Shown: positions 19,095 to 28,203, numbered from the stretch's first letter. The stretch: 64,000 bases of DNA from Symbiodinium sp. CCMP2592 (GCA_905221615.1 CAJNDT010004569.1:62001-126000), one strand, 5' to 3'. Notes: generated from the letters alone by a model not told the origin. Translations and numbers: made by a program.

Positions 19095-19399
19095 TTTTTT
19101 TTCCAAAGGTAAGTTTAGGGTTTAGGGTTCTAGGATTCCTTAAACGTTCCTTAAGGGGCTCCTTCTCTAGGGGGTTTAGGGTGTTTTTTTGAGTGTAATG
19201 CACCGCTCCTTTGACTCCAGAAGGCCGTCGGTACTGCTCAGATCGAGCTTACACTGGGTTCTTGTGCAGAGGGTTTAGGGTTCTAGGGTTCCTAAAACGG
19301 TCCTTAAAGGGCTCCGTAAAGGGATCTCAAGGGGTTTAGGGTTTTACAGATCAAAGAACTTAGTAACTGGATCGATTATTCAGGTAACTATGTTCATAT

Positions 19400-19503
19400 T
19401 TAGGTGGTTGTCAAAGTTATGGCGCCTTTTGGGGGACCACAAATATTAGGTGCCGTATTATAATAAGGACCCAAAATGGGACACTAATATTCACAACCAC
19501 CCA
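19400..19503. repeat. FB-B foldback
   Basis: TAGGTGGTTGTCAAAG pairs with TTCACAACCACCCA. TA lies on both sides. Confidence 0.8.
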
Positions 19504-19520
19504 TATAGTGAGGAGCGTAG

Positions 19521-19679
19521 AAGCGCAAGAGGATGGAGATTCAGCTCAACGACGAGTTGGATCGGCGCCGCGAGATTGTGCGAGAGATCTCAATGCTTGG
19601 GGACATATTATTGTTTGCCATGCAAGCCCCTGGACTTTCATTGCTGAGTTGCAAAGTAGGGAACGGTTGTAAACTGTAA
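19521..19679 (+). CDS. coiled-coil exon, unknown protein
   Basis: After GGAGCGTAG the frame reads KRKRMEIQLNDELDRRRE, IVREISMLGDILLFAMQA, PGLSLLSCK and on to a TAA at 19677. A donor AAA|GTAGGG at 19655 may end the exon first. The heptad-like charged stretch followed by a hydrophobic segment is clear. Other frames are also open but less protein-like. Confidence 0.5.
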   Translation, partial: KRKRMEIQLNDELDRRREIVREISMLGDILLFAMQAPGLSLLSCKVGNGCKL

Positions 19680-19830
19680 AGTAACATAACCTGCATGCTT
19701 CTGAAGCATATCCTCTAGAAGGCCCAAGTACCCAATAGTACCAAACTAGTAAGGTTCATAATGCCAGAGACTATAAGCCCTACTCCGAGTGGCTTCTACC
19801 ACACCACGACCCGTGTCCTCAACTCATATA

Positions 19831-19944
19831 GTAGAAGCCAGAAAGTTGGAACATCATCATCCTCATGCCCTCAAGGTAAAGTATAAGGGCTCCTGGCACT
19901 AATCCTCCCTCCTAAAGCCATGTTCCAACTTTCTGGCTTCTACT
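19831..19944. repeat. FB-O foldback
   Basis: GTAGAAGCCAGAAAGTTGG pairs with CCAACTTTCTGGCTTCTAC. TA on both sides. Confidence 0.85.
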
Positions 19945-19948
19945 GTAG

Positions 19949-20017
19949 GGTATACGTACGGGTGTCTGCATAAAGTACATCCAGGAAGGCAAGGCCAAGG
20001 ACGGGATCCTTCATTGA
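19949..20017 (+). CDS. possible C-terminal exon
   Basis: Starts at the edge of FB-O and reads GIRTGVCIKYIQEGKAKDGI, then L, H and TGA. Another frame is open for longer. Weak. Confidence 0.35.
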   Translation, partial: GIRTGVCIKYIQEGKAKDGILH

Positions 20018-20095
20018 CTAGCACTTCGAAGCAAACCTATCATCCAAGGAATAGTAGTTGGTCATTCAAACCAGAAAACACACACACACACACAC

Positions 20096-20305
20096 GGGAG
20101 TTTCCGAAAATTAGGGGTACCGTATTTGGGGATCCTTGTAATAAGGGTTCGACTATGTAGGGTAGTATATGGGTGGTTGTCAACATTCTGGTCCATTTTG
20201 GGTACCCTAAAATATTAGGTGCCGTATTATTATAAGAACCCAACAAGGGAACCTACTATTGACAACCACCCATATATTAGGGTCCCCCATTTTCGCAAGC
20301 TCCCA
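20096..20305. repeat. FB-A with FB-B nested inside
   Basis: Outer FB-A: GGGAGTTTCCGAAAATT and CCCATTTTCGCAAGCTCCCA. Inner FB-B: 20170-20272 (TGGGTGGTTGTCAAC / GACAACCACCCA), with TATA on each side. Collapsing that duplication restores the usual FB-A centre GTA(C/G)TATATTAGGG. Confidence 0.85.
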
Positions 20306-20392
20306 AATCGATGAACATCAGCTTCGGCTGCCCATCAGCTGCTCGTAGGCCTGGACTTGGGGTGCGCTCGGTTCTACGGCTCGAAGCTTACC

Positions 20393-20473
20393 CTAAGGGT
20401 CCAAGTAATCCTTATTCCTTGTTTGTGTTTTTGATACCTCAAAAGGCCCCAACGTCCTAAAGGACCCTTAGGG
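20393..20473. repeat. FB-J foldback
   Basis: CTAAGGGTCCAAGTAATCC pairs with GGACCCTTAGGG. The interior has GATACCTCAAAAGGCC. Confidence 0.65.
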
Positions 20474-20656
20474 TTAGGGTTTATGGTTCAAGGTTTAGGT
20501 TCCTATCAGATAGGGTTTAGGGTTTAGGGTCGTATCTTACAAGGCTAGGAGGTCCAGTAACCTAGCAACAAAAAAGGGCTCCCTTTTTGGTATTGGGTAA
20601 CTGTGTAAGGAATCTAGGACTACAAAAAGGGAATAAGGGTACTACTGGGCATCCTA

Positions 20657-20751
20657 CTGTTGATGATATAACTCCTGCATTACCTTAAGGACCCTAAACT
20701 ATGGGAATTGTGGCAAATTCCTGGGTCCTGCAGGATTTATATCATCAACCG
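20657..20751. repeat. FB-C foldback
   Basis: CTGTTGATGATATAACTCC pairs with GGATTTATATCATCAACCG. 95 bp, a small internal deletion. TA on both sides. Confidence 0.85.
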
Positions 20752-20916
20752 TAGTATAAGAGGTTGTTGAGGGACTAGGGCTGTGAAGGCTTAGGGCTTA
20801 ACCCTAAACCCTAAACCAGGCTTCGGTTCTAGGGTTGACTTGAACACTAGGCCTGAGGAACAACCTTGCCCAAAACAGACAAAGAGCGAGACGGTGGCAT
20901 TGGGAGGTAGGTACTA

Positions 20917-21025
20917 CCCAGAGCCTCCAAAACCCCTTAATTAAGGACTACACCTTAAATCATATTAGGGATCCTATTATACTTTAAGGTATATTCCTTA
21001 ATAAATTGGTTTTGGAGGCTCTGGG
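20917..21025. repeat. FB-D foldback
   Basis: CCCAGAGCCTCCAAAACCCC pairs with GGTTTTGGAGGCTCTGGG. TA on both sides. Confidence 0.85.
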
Positions 21026-21109
21026 TAACGGTACTCCTGAAAAATCCTGAGACCGCCGCACTAATCATCCTTAATCCATGTCTCAACTTTCTCGGGCTCA
21101 CTATCATTA

Positions 21110-21324
21110 CTTGGAGGGTCATGGGACTTAGTAAGTAAGGTTTTCTTAGTGCCCTAATTGAGGTTGTAAGTAGTTAGAAGTACGATTACCTTAAGCATAA
21201 CCCTAGTTACTAAGTCCCATGATCTTTCAAAGCCTGAACCTCCTTTAAACCCTAAACCCCCAAAGATCCATTATAGATCCCTTTAAGGAACCCTTTAAGT
21301 TACTAAGTCCCATGATCCTTCAAG
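21110..21324. repeat. FB-H foldback split by an E insertion
   Basis: The right arm is duplicated: AGTTACTAAGTCCCATGATC and the next six bases at 21205-21230 and 21298-21323 (26 bp, one mismatch). Between them lie 67 nt of TTTAAACCCTAAACCC plus ATAGATCCCTTTAAGG. TA flanks the whole element. Confidence 0.85.
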
Positions 21325-21437
21325 TAATAGCAGCCACAAGCAGTTTGAGGAGCTCTGGCCCAGCCACTCGGCCTTCGGATCTTGCGGTGGGCCTTTCGGG
21401 TTTCGTAAGCTTAGGATTTAGGGTTTAGGTGCCTTTA

Positions 21438-21549
21438 CTTAAAGGATCATGGGACTTAGTAACTATAGGGTTCTTACTAGGGTAACCATACCTATAACCC
21501 CAATTAGGGTACTTATGACCTTACTTACTAAGTCCCGTGATCCTCCAAG
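21438..21549. repeat. FB-H foldback
   Basis: CTTAAAGGATCATGGGACTT pairs with AAGTCCCGTGATCCTCCAAG. TA on both sides. Confidence 0.9.
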
Positions 21550-21576
21550 TAGGGTTTAGGTCCCTTGAGGGTTTGC

Positions 21577-21681
21577 CTTAAAATCCCCAACCCTACTTTT
21601 TTGTGGGTTCTTATTATAAACCCTAATATGGAATTTATAGGGGCCCTACAAAAAAAGAGCTGGTTTTGGTAGCTCAAGGTA
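21577..21681. repeat. FB-M foldback
   Basis: CCTTAAAATCCCCAACCC pairs with a degenerate TGGTTTTGGTAGCTCAAGG. CTACTTTTTTGTGGG mirrors CCCTACAAAAAAAG. Confidence 0.7.
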
Positions 21682-21703
21682 GGGGCCTGTAGAGTTTAGG
21701 AAC

Positions 21704-21784
21704 TTCGGTGTCGGCCTTCTTGATCTGCATGAACTTGGCTTTGGCGTCCGGGTCGTTGGGGCGCTTGTCCGGATGCTGCGTTGC
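21704..21784 (-). CDS. J-domain protein, exon with HPDK motif
   Basis: 81 nt, 27 codons. Reads ATQHPDKRPNDPDAKAKF then MQIKKADTE. HPDK followed by xPxDPDAxAKFxxI is the loop and helix III of the J domain, which stimulates Hsp70 ATPase. The exon follows CCGGCTCAG and ends at GAA|GTTCC. FB-F (21803-21910) lies just upstream in the intron. Helices I-II are at 22150-22215 on the same strand. The rest of the protein was not found, so class and compartment cannot be given. Confidence 0.75.
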
Positions 21785-21802
21785 CTGAGCCGGCTCAGAA
21801 TT

Positions 21803-21910
21803 CTAAGGGTCCATGTACCCCTATATAGGGGTACATGGGCCCCAATGTACCTGTACAGGGACTACATTAAGGCCAATGTATATACTATATGAGTACATGG
21901 ACCCTTAGGG
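21803..21910. repeat. FB-F foldback within the J-domain gene
   Basis: CTAAGGGTCCATGTACCCC pairs with GAGTACATGGACCCTTAGGG. TT on both sides. It lies between the two J-domain exons. Confidence 0.85.
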
Positions 21911-22023
21911 TTTGCTAACACGAACAACTTGTCATGGATATCGTCTTTTGAAGCGGTTAGAGCCCCAAACCATGAACGTGAAACCCCAGGCCGCAAACCC
22001 CGAAACCAAAAAAGCAACTGTCC

Positions 22024-22132
22024 CCTAAGGGTCCAAAGGACCCAAGAATTAGGTACTTAGGTTTCGGATAGTAGTTATGTAGGTTACCATTTTGGAGAGT
22101 ATATGATAATTAGGTACTTGGACCCTTAGGGG
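22024..22132. repeat. FB-J' foldback within the J-domain gene
   Basis: CCTAAGGGTCCAAAGGACCC pairs with GGTACTTGGACCCTTAGGGG. 17 bp from the helix I-II exon. Confidence 0.8.
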
Positions 22133-22149
22133 TCCATTTCAAGACAGGT

Positions 22150-22215
22150 CGCAACCAGCTTTCGGAAGCGTCGGCGGATCTTCTGCTTGTCCGCATCGGG
22201 CGGAAGGCTCAACAC
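22150..22215 (-). CDS. J-domain protein, helix I-II exon
   Basis: After TTGTCTAAGCAG the frame reads VLSLPPDADKQKIRRRFRKL, the first half of a J domain (xVLxLPPDADxxxIRRxFRKL). The donor is near CTG|GTTGCG. Joined to 21704-21784 it gives FRKL-ATQHPDK, one residue shorter than usual, so the exact splice point may differ (FRKLVATQHPDK would be canonical). Confidence 0.7.
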
Positions 22216-22473
22216 CTGCTTAGACAAGGGTTCTGTAGGGTTCCAACGGCTCCATTAAAATCCTTCAAGCAGAGTTTCCAACAAATATTCAAGGCCCTGT
22301 GTTGCCGCAGGAAGGGCTATGGAAATAAGGGGTCCTTCATCGAAGGGTGGTCTCGGGGTTTAGAGTTCGAGGGTCTAGGAAGTCATCAACATGAGCCCTT
22401 ACCATGAGAAGTCTTGCGCACACGGTATGTTTTGCTATTTTGGTGTCCACGGGTTCTGGCGCTGCCATCGGGA

Positions 22474-22578
22474 CCGCCTTAAGGACGAAATGAACCCTTA
22501 AAGGGTATATACCATATTGGGATTCATAGTACGCGGGTATAGGGCCTCTACTTTTAAGGGTCATTTGGTCCTTCAGGT
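22474..22578. repeat. FB-W foldback, compact copy
   Basis: CCTTAAGGACGAAATGAACC pairs with GGTCATTTGGTCCTTCAGG. Confidence 0.75.
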
Positions 22579-22611
22579 AGGGGACCGACATTCATCCTAC
22601 CCTTCAGATCT

Positions 22612-22710
22612 TCACAGTGCCTCCCAGGCGTCGAAGTCTTCGAGATCAATGACTTCCCTGTTTGGTGCCTCGCCGGTGTCCAGGCAGCGTTGCTTTTGTT
22701 GTTGCCGCAG
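22612..22710 (-). CDS. C-terminal exon, acidic tail
   Basis: Reads LRQQQKQRCLDTGEAPNREV then IDLEDFDAWEAL and TGA (22612-22614). The Gln/Lys-rich start and acidic, Trp-containing tail are clear. Upstream it merges with CCCTAAA units, so the acceptor is uncertain. Confidence 0.6.
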   Translation of the reverse strand: MRQQQKQRCLDTGEAPNREVIDLEDFDAWEAL

Positions 22711-22771
22711 TTTTAGGGGTTTAGGGTTTAGGGTTGTGAGTTTGCACGGTTCAGGCTTACGATTTTGAATG

Positions 22772-22793
22772 GACATATATATATATATATATC

Positions 22794-22835
<42 letters not shown>

Positions 22836-22882
22836 ACATATATATATATATATATATATATCTATATATATATATATATATA
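22772..22882. repeat. (AT)n microsatellite
   Basis: More than 100 bp of alternating AT with a few CTA interruptions. Confidence 0.9.
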
Positions 22883-23056
22883 TTAATTTTACGATGTATC
22901 TTGTACAGGCCTCGGTTTCAGAAGTTGTTGTTGCCTAATTGGCCTCAAAACGCTTGCTTCGGGGTTTCAGGGGGTCTTCTCGGATTCCAGATTTCGTGTC
23001 TAGGGGTTTAAGGTTGAAGATGCTTTCAGGATGAAGGGTTAGGGTTCAATTGTAGT

Positions 23057-23193
23057 ATCCTTAAGGGAGGGGAGTCCAAGGGGGGTATATAGCCTAGTGA
23101 TCCCTAATTCTCCCTAGTACTCCCTAAGATTCCCTTACAGTCCCCTAAGGATTCCTTATACCCTCCCCCCTTGAACCACCCTCCCTTAAGGAT
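23057..23193. repeat. long foldback, single copy
   Basis: ATCCTTAAGGGAGGG pairs with CCCTCCCTTAAGGAT around CCAAGGGGGGTATA / TATACCCTCCCCCC. Confidence 0.75.
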
Positions 23194-23345
23194 CCTATAA
23201 TTCAATGTCAAGGGTTTAGGGTACCCACTCTACAAGTGCACGGAGACCCCACACAAAAGTATACTGTTTTGTCAACAGACTAACAAAAAACCTATCTCGC
23301 CATCATGATAACCTTCTTAAGCATGATCAACTATCACGGAGTTTG

Positions 23346-23549
23346 ATGCAACAAGAAACTCAACAATCACGCTCTTCCAAAAAAACAGATATGCTGTCAT
23401 GCGCCATAAGGGGGAACCTGAAATCATTATTCCGAACCGTACATTACGACTTCCGAAACCGAGGTCATCTAGAATCGAGACCAACTGCTCCACTACGAAC
23501 AAGTACACACAAGTACATGCGGCTCGGGACAGTAGACCGTGAACCATGA
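23346..23549 (+). CDS. small complete ORF, unknown
   Basis: ATG to TGA, 67 codons. Reads MQQETQQSRSSKKTDML, SCAIRGNLKSLFRTVHYD, FRNRGHLESRPTAPLRTS, THKYMRLGTVDREP. Repeat-free. A minus-strand frame overlaps it. Confidence 0.4.
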   Translation: MQQETQQSRSSKKTDMLSCAIRGNLKSLFRTVHYDFRNRGHLESRPTAPLRTSTHKYMRLGTVDREP

Positions 23550-23587
23550 GCAAGGTTTGGGTTCCAAGATCCTGGGTTAAAAGCTGA

Positions 23588-23664
23588 CCTTAACCCTGAA
23601 TAACCTACCTTTTTGGGTTCCGAATTAAGATTTCCTTATACACGTAGGTTATTCCGGGTTAAGG
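23588..23664. repeat. FB-L foldback
   Basis: CCTTAACCCTGAATAACCTA pairs with TAGGTTATTCCGGGTTAAGG. Confidence 0.85.
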
Positions 23665-23685
23665 TAGGATTTAGGATTTAAGGCT

Positions 23686-23779
23686 TCTAACGTTATTGTT
23701 TGTGCCACCTTCTTCTTCTGCTTTGTGGCAGCCCGCGCCGTGAGCGCGGCAGCACTTCGAGGTGCTGGTCCCTGAGGCA
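23686..23779 (-). CDS. exon, basic Ala-rich segment
   Basis: After CACTTAAAG the frame reads VPQGPAPRSAAALTARA then ATKQKKKVAQTIT. The KQKKK cluster could be a nuclear or nucleic-acid-binding tail. No family assigned. Confidence 0.45.
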
Positions 23780-23848
23780 CTTTAAGTGTTCGTCGCAACG
23801 CTTACAGCGGCTCGTGCTCTAAGTTTCAAGCTGTCGGTGCCAAAGACC

Positions 23849-23960
23849 CCTAAGGGTCCAAAGGACCCAACAATTCGGCGCTCGGTTTTAGGATGATAGC
23901 AGTTATGTAGGTTACTATTTTAGAGAGTATATGATAGTAAGGGACTTGGACCCTTAGAGG
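23849..23960. repeat. FB-J' foldback
   Basis: CCTAAGGGTCCAAAGGACCC pairs with GGGACTTGGACCCTTAG. It directly abuts the exon at 23961. Confidence 0.8.
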
Positions 23961-24017
23961 ACCAGTCTTTACGATGCTTGCGGGCCCGATGAGCCGAAAA
24001 GTTAGAATATCCCCCAA
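23961..24017 (+). CDS. exon segment before FB-D
   Basis: Reads GPVFTMLAGPMSRKVRISP from the FB-J' edge to the FB-D edge. It continues in frame in 24130-24277 after removal of FB-D and one AA. Confidence 0.6.
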
Positions 24018-24127
24018 CCCAGAGCCTCCAAAAGCCCTTAAACAAGGAATATACCTTAAAATCATATTAGGAATCCTATTAGAATTTGAGGTATATTCCT
24101 TAATTAAGGGGTTTTGGAGGCTCTGGG
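24018..24127. repeat. FB-D foldback splitting a coding frame
   Basis: CCCAGAGCCTCCAAAAGCCC pairs with GGGGTTTTGGAGGCTCTGGG. AA is duplicated on both sides (24016-24017, 24128-24129). Confidence 0.85.
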
Positions 24128-24129
24128 AA

Positions 24130-24277
24130 ACCAGGGTGTCCTCGTAGCTCAGTCATGTCGGGCTACACCCTAAGCTCGAAAATCCGCTTCTCTGGCCGTT
24201 TAAGCAGTGCAGAACGCAACATGGATATACCCACCCCGGCATCCGAGGCAGCTTCACTGAGAGCAAGGTCTAAATAG
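24130..24277 (+). CDS. exon segment after FB-D, Ser-rich C terminus
   Basis: Continues KPGCPRSSVMSGYTLSSK, IRFSGRLSSAERNMDIPT, PASEAASLRARSK and stops at TAG (24275-24277). Ser/Arg-rich, probably disordered. 48 codons with no stop in the joined frame. Confidence 0.65.
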
Positions 24278-24435
24278 TTACTGCATTGTAGGTATCCCCC
24301 CCATCAGACCTCATATATAGTCTCCTCCGCAAACCTGTTGTCACACTTCATTCTTATGTTCTACGTAAGCGCAGGATTGATCGGGAATCCATGTGAACCA
24401 TGCCGCCCGATTTCGCACAGTCGGACACCGCAGTT

Positions 24436-24540
24436 GGTACGGCCCCCATACAGTAACAGTCTATAGTAGGGCTACTATAGAGGGCCGAATACAACTATAT
24501 TACGAATACTATCCAACTGTTACTGAGTGGGGGCAGTACC
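24436..24540. repeat. FB-P foldback at the end of a coding frame
   Basis: GGTACGGCCCCCATACAGTA pairs with TACTGAGTGGGGGCAGTACC. The minus-strand membrane-protein frame runs into it at 24541. Beyond it a frame NCGVRLCEIGRHGSHGFP ending in TAG continues in phase if the element is removed. Confidence 0.75.
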
Positions 24541-24895
24541 CAACCCAGCAGGATCAACTTTAGGACTTGATGGTTTGTAGGCTTCAGGCCAAGAACTTGA
24601 TTGTTCTTCCGAGATCTGATATAACATGATATAGCCGCAGACAGCAATACCGAAACCTCCAAAGATGCAAACCCTAAACACATAATCCAACAATGCAATG
24701 CTTGCCAAAACTCCCGCCTGCACAAAAGCCGTGCATGCGAGAGTGACCGAGAGAATTGCAGCTGCCACAAGTCCTCTCAGGGGTGATTTTCGGCGTACAT
24801 GCAAGCTTCCATACTCAGCAAATCGCAGAGGACGGCTTGGTGTTGTGGGGGTTGTCTGCAACCATCTGACATCCCGCTGCGGCTCAGCTGTGACA
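24541..24895 (-). CDS. membrane protein exon with two TM helices
   Basis: Begins after CTGTCACAG. Reads AEPQRDVRWLQTTPTTPS, RPLRFAEYGSLHVRRKSP, then two hydrophobic stretches: LVAAAILSVTLACTAFVQAG and VFRVCIFGGFGIAVCGYI. A hydrophilic tail follows: QISEEQSSSWPEAYKPSS, PKVDPAGL. Positive charges before the first helix suggest a cytosolic N side. The preceding exon is probably 24974-25064. No family recognised. Confidence 0.6.
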
Positions 24896-24973
24896 GCTTG
24901 GGTTTAGATTGCTGAGAAAGTGGGAACCGAATCGAACAAGTAAGGCCGTAAAGCCCATGCCTGCCGAAAATAC

Positions 24974-25064
24974 CACATTCCATTGCATGATCCTCTTCCA
25001 AAGTTACGTTCGGCTGGAACGGTCGTAGTTTGCTGCAAGCGCATTCTATGAACGCCTCGTCAAA
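24974..25064 (-). CDS. exon upstream of the membrane segment
   Basis: Reads FDEAFIECACSKLRPFQP then NVTLEEDHAMEC and ends at TGTG|GTATTT. The phase fits the next exon through either CTCAG or CTGTCACAG. An in-frame TGA lies just upstream, so the exon probably starts near there. Confidence 0.45.
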
Positions 25065-25255
25065 TCAGGTCACCTGCTGCAGGTTAGACTTGTGCAAGCA
25101 GGTAATGATTATGCTACGCTTCGTGAAACTTCTCCGCTTCCGCCTCCGGCAACAACCCGGCACTTCGGATTCTCACAACTCTAAACCCTAAACCCTAAAA
25201 CCCTAAACTCTCAACCGAAACCGGCTCCTCATGCCTGAAACCGAAACCCAACTCA

Positions 25256-25317
25256 CGACGGCGGCTTTGCGGATGCACCTGTGCTGCACAGCCCTCGGCG
25301 ACGGCGTGTCGCGCCCT
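25256..25317 (-). CDS. possible exon with consensus donor
   Basis: 62 nt between TCAAGACAG and the donor GTGAGT. The best frame reads ARHAVAEGCAAQVHPQSRRR. Likely an upstream exon of the 24.5 kb gene. Confidence 0.4.
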
Positions 25318-25399
25318 GTCTTGAAGAACTGGGTCTAGGTGGGGCTTTTAAGGCCTTTTAAAAAATATTAGTAAATAAGATCCTCTTAAGCCCAATAAG

Positions 25400-26340
25400 G
25401 GAAATATAAAATGTCCCAAAGCCCTACCTAGGGGTGTAACACGGGATTTGGGTGAATCTTTGGTGTTGCCCTATGCATGCAGCAACGGGTGTGAGCTTGG
25501 GCAGAGGTTTCTCAATGGAAACCTCAGGTTAATGTATGATGCGTCATTTGCTTACGGGCTCTTTCGCGCACCCCATCTGTATTTGCAAGCACACCTAACT
25601 GTTAAAACCAATGCCGCAAGGGTCTCATCCTCGCCCGCCCCGTGAAAATGTCGCCGGGGGTGTGCTTGACTTGTCGCAACCAAGTTAAGAACAACCCCTG
25701 TTGCACTGTGTTCACGGACTTTGCCAGTTCGTACCAGCAACTTTAAACCGCCCATCTCAAAGTATGAGTAGCAACACCAAGAAGTTGCATGGTTCTTTTG
25801 GAGAAATCTGATATAAGTTACCATATTAGGTATCTATAGTAAACAATGTATGCTCCCTCATTAGTATGGTAACCTAAGTTAAACCCCTTAACAGAAACCG
25901 AGAAAAACGATGAACTCCATGGCCGCAGCCGTACCTCGAGGTTGACAACAGCAAGACTATTATCCCTGTGACACTGTGTTTGTTGGCACAATGAGGAAAC
26001 CAAACACTCCTCAGGCAGAAAACAAAATTTCTGTGTGTTTTTACCAGGGACCCATCGTTGAGACCACGTAGACATAGGATGATGGCAAATACTGGTTTAT
26101 AGAGGGTGCAGGTGGGTCGGTAGTGCGGCTGCCAAACAAGTGCGCCGGGGCACCAACCATACTTTGGCACTTAGCTTGCAGATTTGTTCGGTTAACTTGG
26201 ACTTTCATATTAAGGACCTGGGCAGTGGTTTGTGCTACGGGCCTCAGTCTTCTAAGACATTGCCTAAAATGTCTGTTCGTTCGATGACCCTAAACATCTC
26301 TAAACTACAAACGTAAACCCACCGAAACAAGTCTCTGATT
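25400..26340. other. no confident gene
   Basis: Repeat-poor sequence with short open frames on both strands, none convincing. A small inverted repeat (GGTTACCAT... / ATGGTAACC) lies at about 25817-25874. Confidence 0.4.
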
Positions 26341-26349
26341 CCTGCAAAG

Positions 26350-26470
26350 ATGCGGAATTACTTGAGAAAGATCTCTAAATATAGAGAGACGAATCAGAAA
26401 CCCCATGTCGGAATTCCGTTTGAACAGGAACTCCGAGGTCCCAAAGTTGAAAGTAACCCTTCTGGCTCTA
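26350..26470 (+). CDS. first exon with ATG, unknown protein
   Basis: ATG at 26350. Reads MRNYLRKISKYRETNQK, PHVGIPFEQELRGPKVES, NPSGST and then enters an FB-O-type foldback. The start follows CCTGCAAAG. Confidence 0.5.
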
Positions 26471-26593
26471 CTGTAAACCCCATAAAGTTGGAAACCGGAT
26501 TAAGGCCACATAGTGCTGGGATTCCCTATACATTACTCTTAAGGATAGAGGCTACTGAGTACTGGGTTTCCAACTCTTAGGCTCCTCCTGTAA
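26468..26593. repeat. FB-O-like foldback
   Basis: CCCATAAAGTTGGAAACC pairs with GGGTTTCCAACTCTTAGG. A diverged FB-O that interrupts the frame starting at 26350. Confidence 0.6.
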
Positions 26594-26824
26594 GTAAGCC
26601 CTAAGCCCAGACGGATGCATGCTGGACCTGGGTACTACAGAGGGCGGGAGGGGCCGCGAAGCCCAAACCCTAAAACCCTAAATCCGAAGCCCCAAACCCT
26701 AAACCCTAAGCCTTAAGCCCCTAAACCCCTTTATAGAACCCTTATAGATCCCTTTAAAGGAACACCTTGTGGAACTTAAGGGTTCAGGGCTCTAGGATTC
26801 TGTTTTCCAAGGGTATGCGCTTGG

Positions 26825-26931
26825 AGGTTCATTGGTAGATAAAAGCGGGGCTGAAGGTATGACAACTACATCTACCACCCATATCCGGGCACTTCTAACC
26901 CTGCTTATATCTACCCATAGATCTCCGACTA
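26825..26931. repeat. FB-U foldback, diverged
   Basis: GGAGGTTCATTGGTAGATA pairs with TATCTACCCATAGATCTCC. Confidence 0.7.
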
Positions 26932-26995
26932 CGGTCGAGGATTATGTAAGTAAAGACTTCTACAAAAGGTCAGCAGGGGGAAAGGTCACCTAATA

Positions 26996-27199
26996 CAGGG
27001 CCTTAACAATTGGAAGAGCGTTTTGGGGCCCGTTCTACCATGTTGAGAATAAGGAACCCCGAAATAGCATACGGAGGGCACTCACAATTATGCTAGTACC
27101 TATAGTATCCTTTGTAGTTCCTTTTGGGGTTACCTTATAGGATTTTGAATATATAATCGGTTCAACCACAAACAGGAACTACAATGGAGACTATGGGTA
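26996..27199. repeat. FB-Q-like and FB-R foldbacks in tandem
   Basis: FB-Q-like arms AGGGCCTTAACAATTGG / CACAATTATGCTAGTACC are followed by an FB-R copy from 27104 (GTAGTTCCTTTTGGGG / AGGAACTACAATGGAG). Confidence 0.55.
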
Positions 27200-27506
27200 G
27201 TCTGGGATCATATCACAGTTTGGTGCGTCCGGGGGCTAAACGTGGATGGCAGCATGCATGTTTCTTCCGTGAATGAGAACCCTAGCCCAAAAAAATAACC
27301 CTTTGACTTGTAGTAAGATTAATTGTATCCAACAAAGCTAACCTCTTTAAGATTACTTACATAAAACCCCAAAGGCTAAAGGCTACCTACTTAGCCCCTA
27401 AGTTTCCAACTCCGATCTTAAACCACACAGCGAGTATCCTGAGCCCCCCAACGCCATGCTCGAAACCCCCACCCCCCCGGCCCTAAATCCTAAACTCTGT
27501 GATCCC

Positions 27507-27613
27507 GATGGGTCCATGTACTCATATACCATATACGCATTGGCCTTAATGTAGTCCCTATATAGGTACTTTGGGGCCCATGTATCTCTATATGGGTGCA
27601 TGGACCCTTGGGG
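27507..27613. repeat. FB-F foldback
   Basis: GATGGGTCCATGTACTC pairs with GGTGCATGGACCCTTGGGG. Confidence 0.8.
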
Positions 27614-27907
27614 AATGTAGGCCGGGGCTTCCATGGTAAATTAAGAATACGACTTGAAATTGGGGACAGTATAACACCAGTCACATTAGGGGCTAGAATA
27701 AGGGAGTACTCCGAACCCCCAGTCCAATGACCCGGACCCTTTCAAAATCAACTTGCCGGATGCCTGTTTGATTCAACGAAATTTCGTTGGGAAAGCCCTA
27801 AACCCACAAGCAATCCTTCGACATGCCAAAGGCACCTGGGGCCCTTATACAACCCAAATGAAGCCTAACTACCCCGAACGGTTCAGATACCCAACACGTA
27901 AGCCTTA

Positions 27908-28017
27908 CTTAGAGGTTCATGGGACTTAGTAACTAGAGTTACTATGAGGGTAACTATACTTATAACCCCAATTAACGTACTTATAACCTTACTTACTAAG
28001 TCGCATGATCCTCTAAG
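27908..28017. repeat. FB-H foldback
   Basis: CTTAGAGGTTCATGGGACTT pairs with AAGTCGCATGATCCTCTAAG. TA on both sides. The minus strand beside it reads PLRLTCWVSEPFGVVRLH, possibly coding. Confidence 0.85.
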
Positions 28018-28096
28018 TAGGGGTTCTCTATTCTAGAAACCTGGCTGGTCCAGTTCTACCATTAGGAAGCTATTTGATGAATGGGCATCGGGACCC

Positions 28097-28203
28097 CTAA
28101 GGCTCCATCTACCCACATAGTACCTATTTAAGCCTCAAAGCACCCATATAGGGACCCCTTTGAGGCTTAAGTATCTACTATGAAGGTACATGGAGCCTTA
28201 GGG
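28097..28203. repeat. FB-F' foldback
   Basis: CTAAGGCTCCATCTACCC pairs with GGTACATGGAGCCTTAGGG. Confidence 0.8.
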
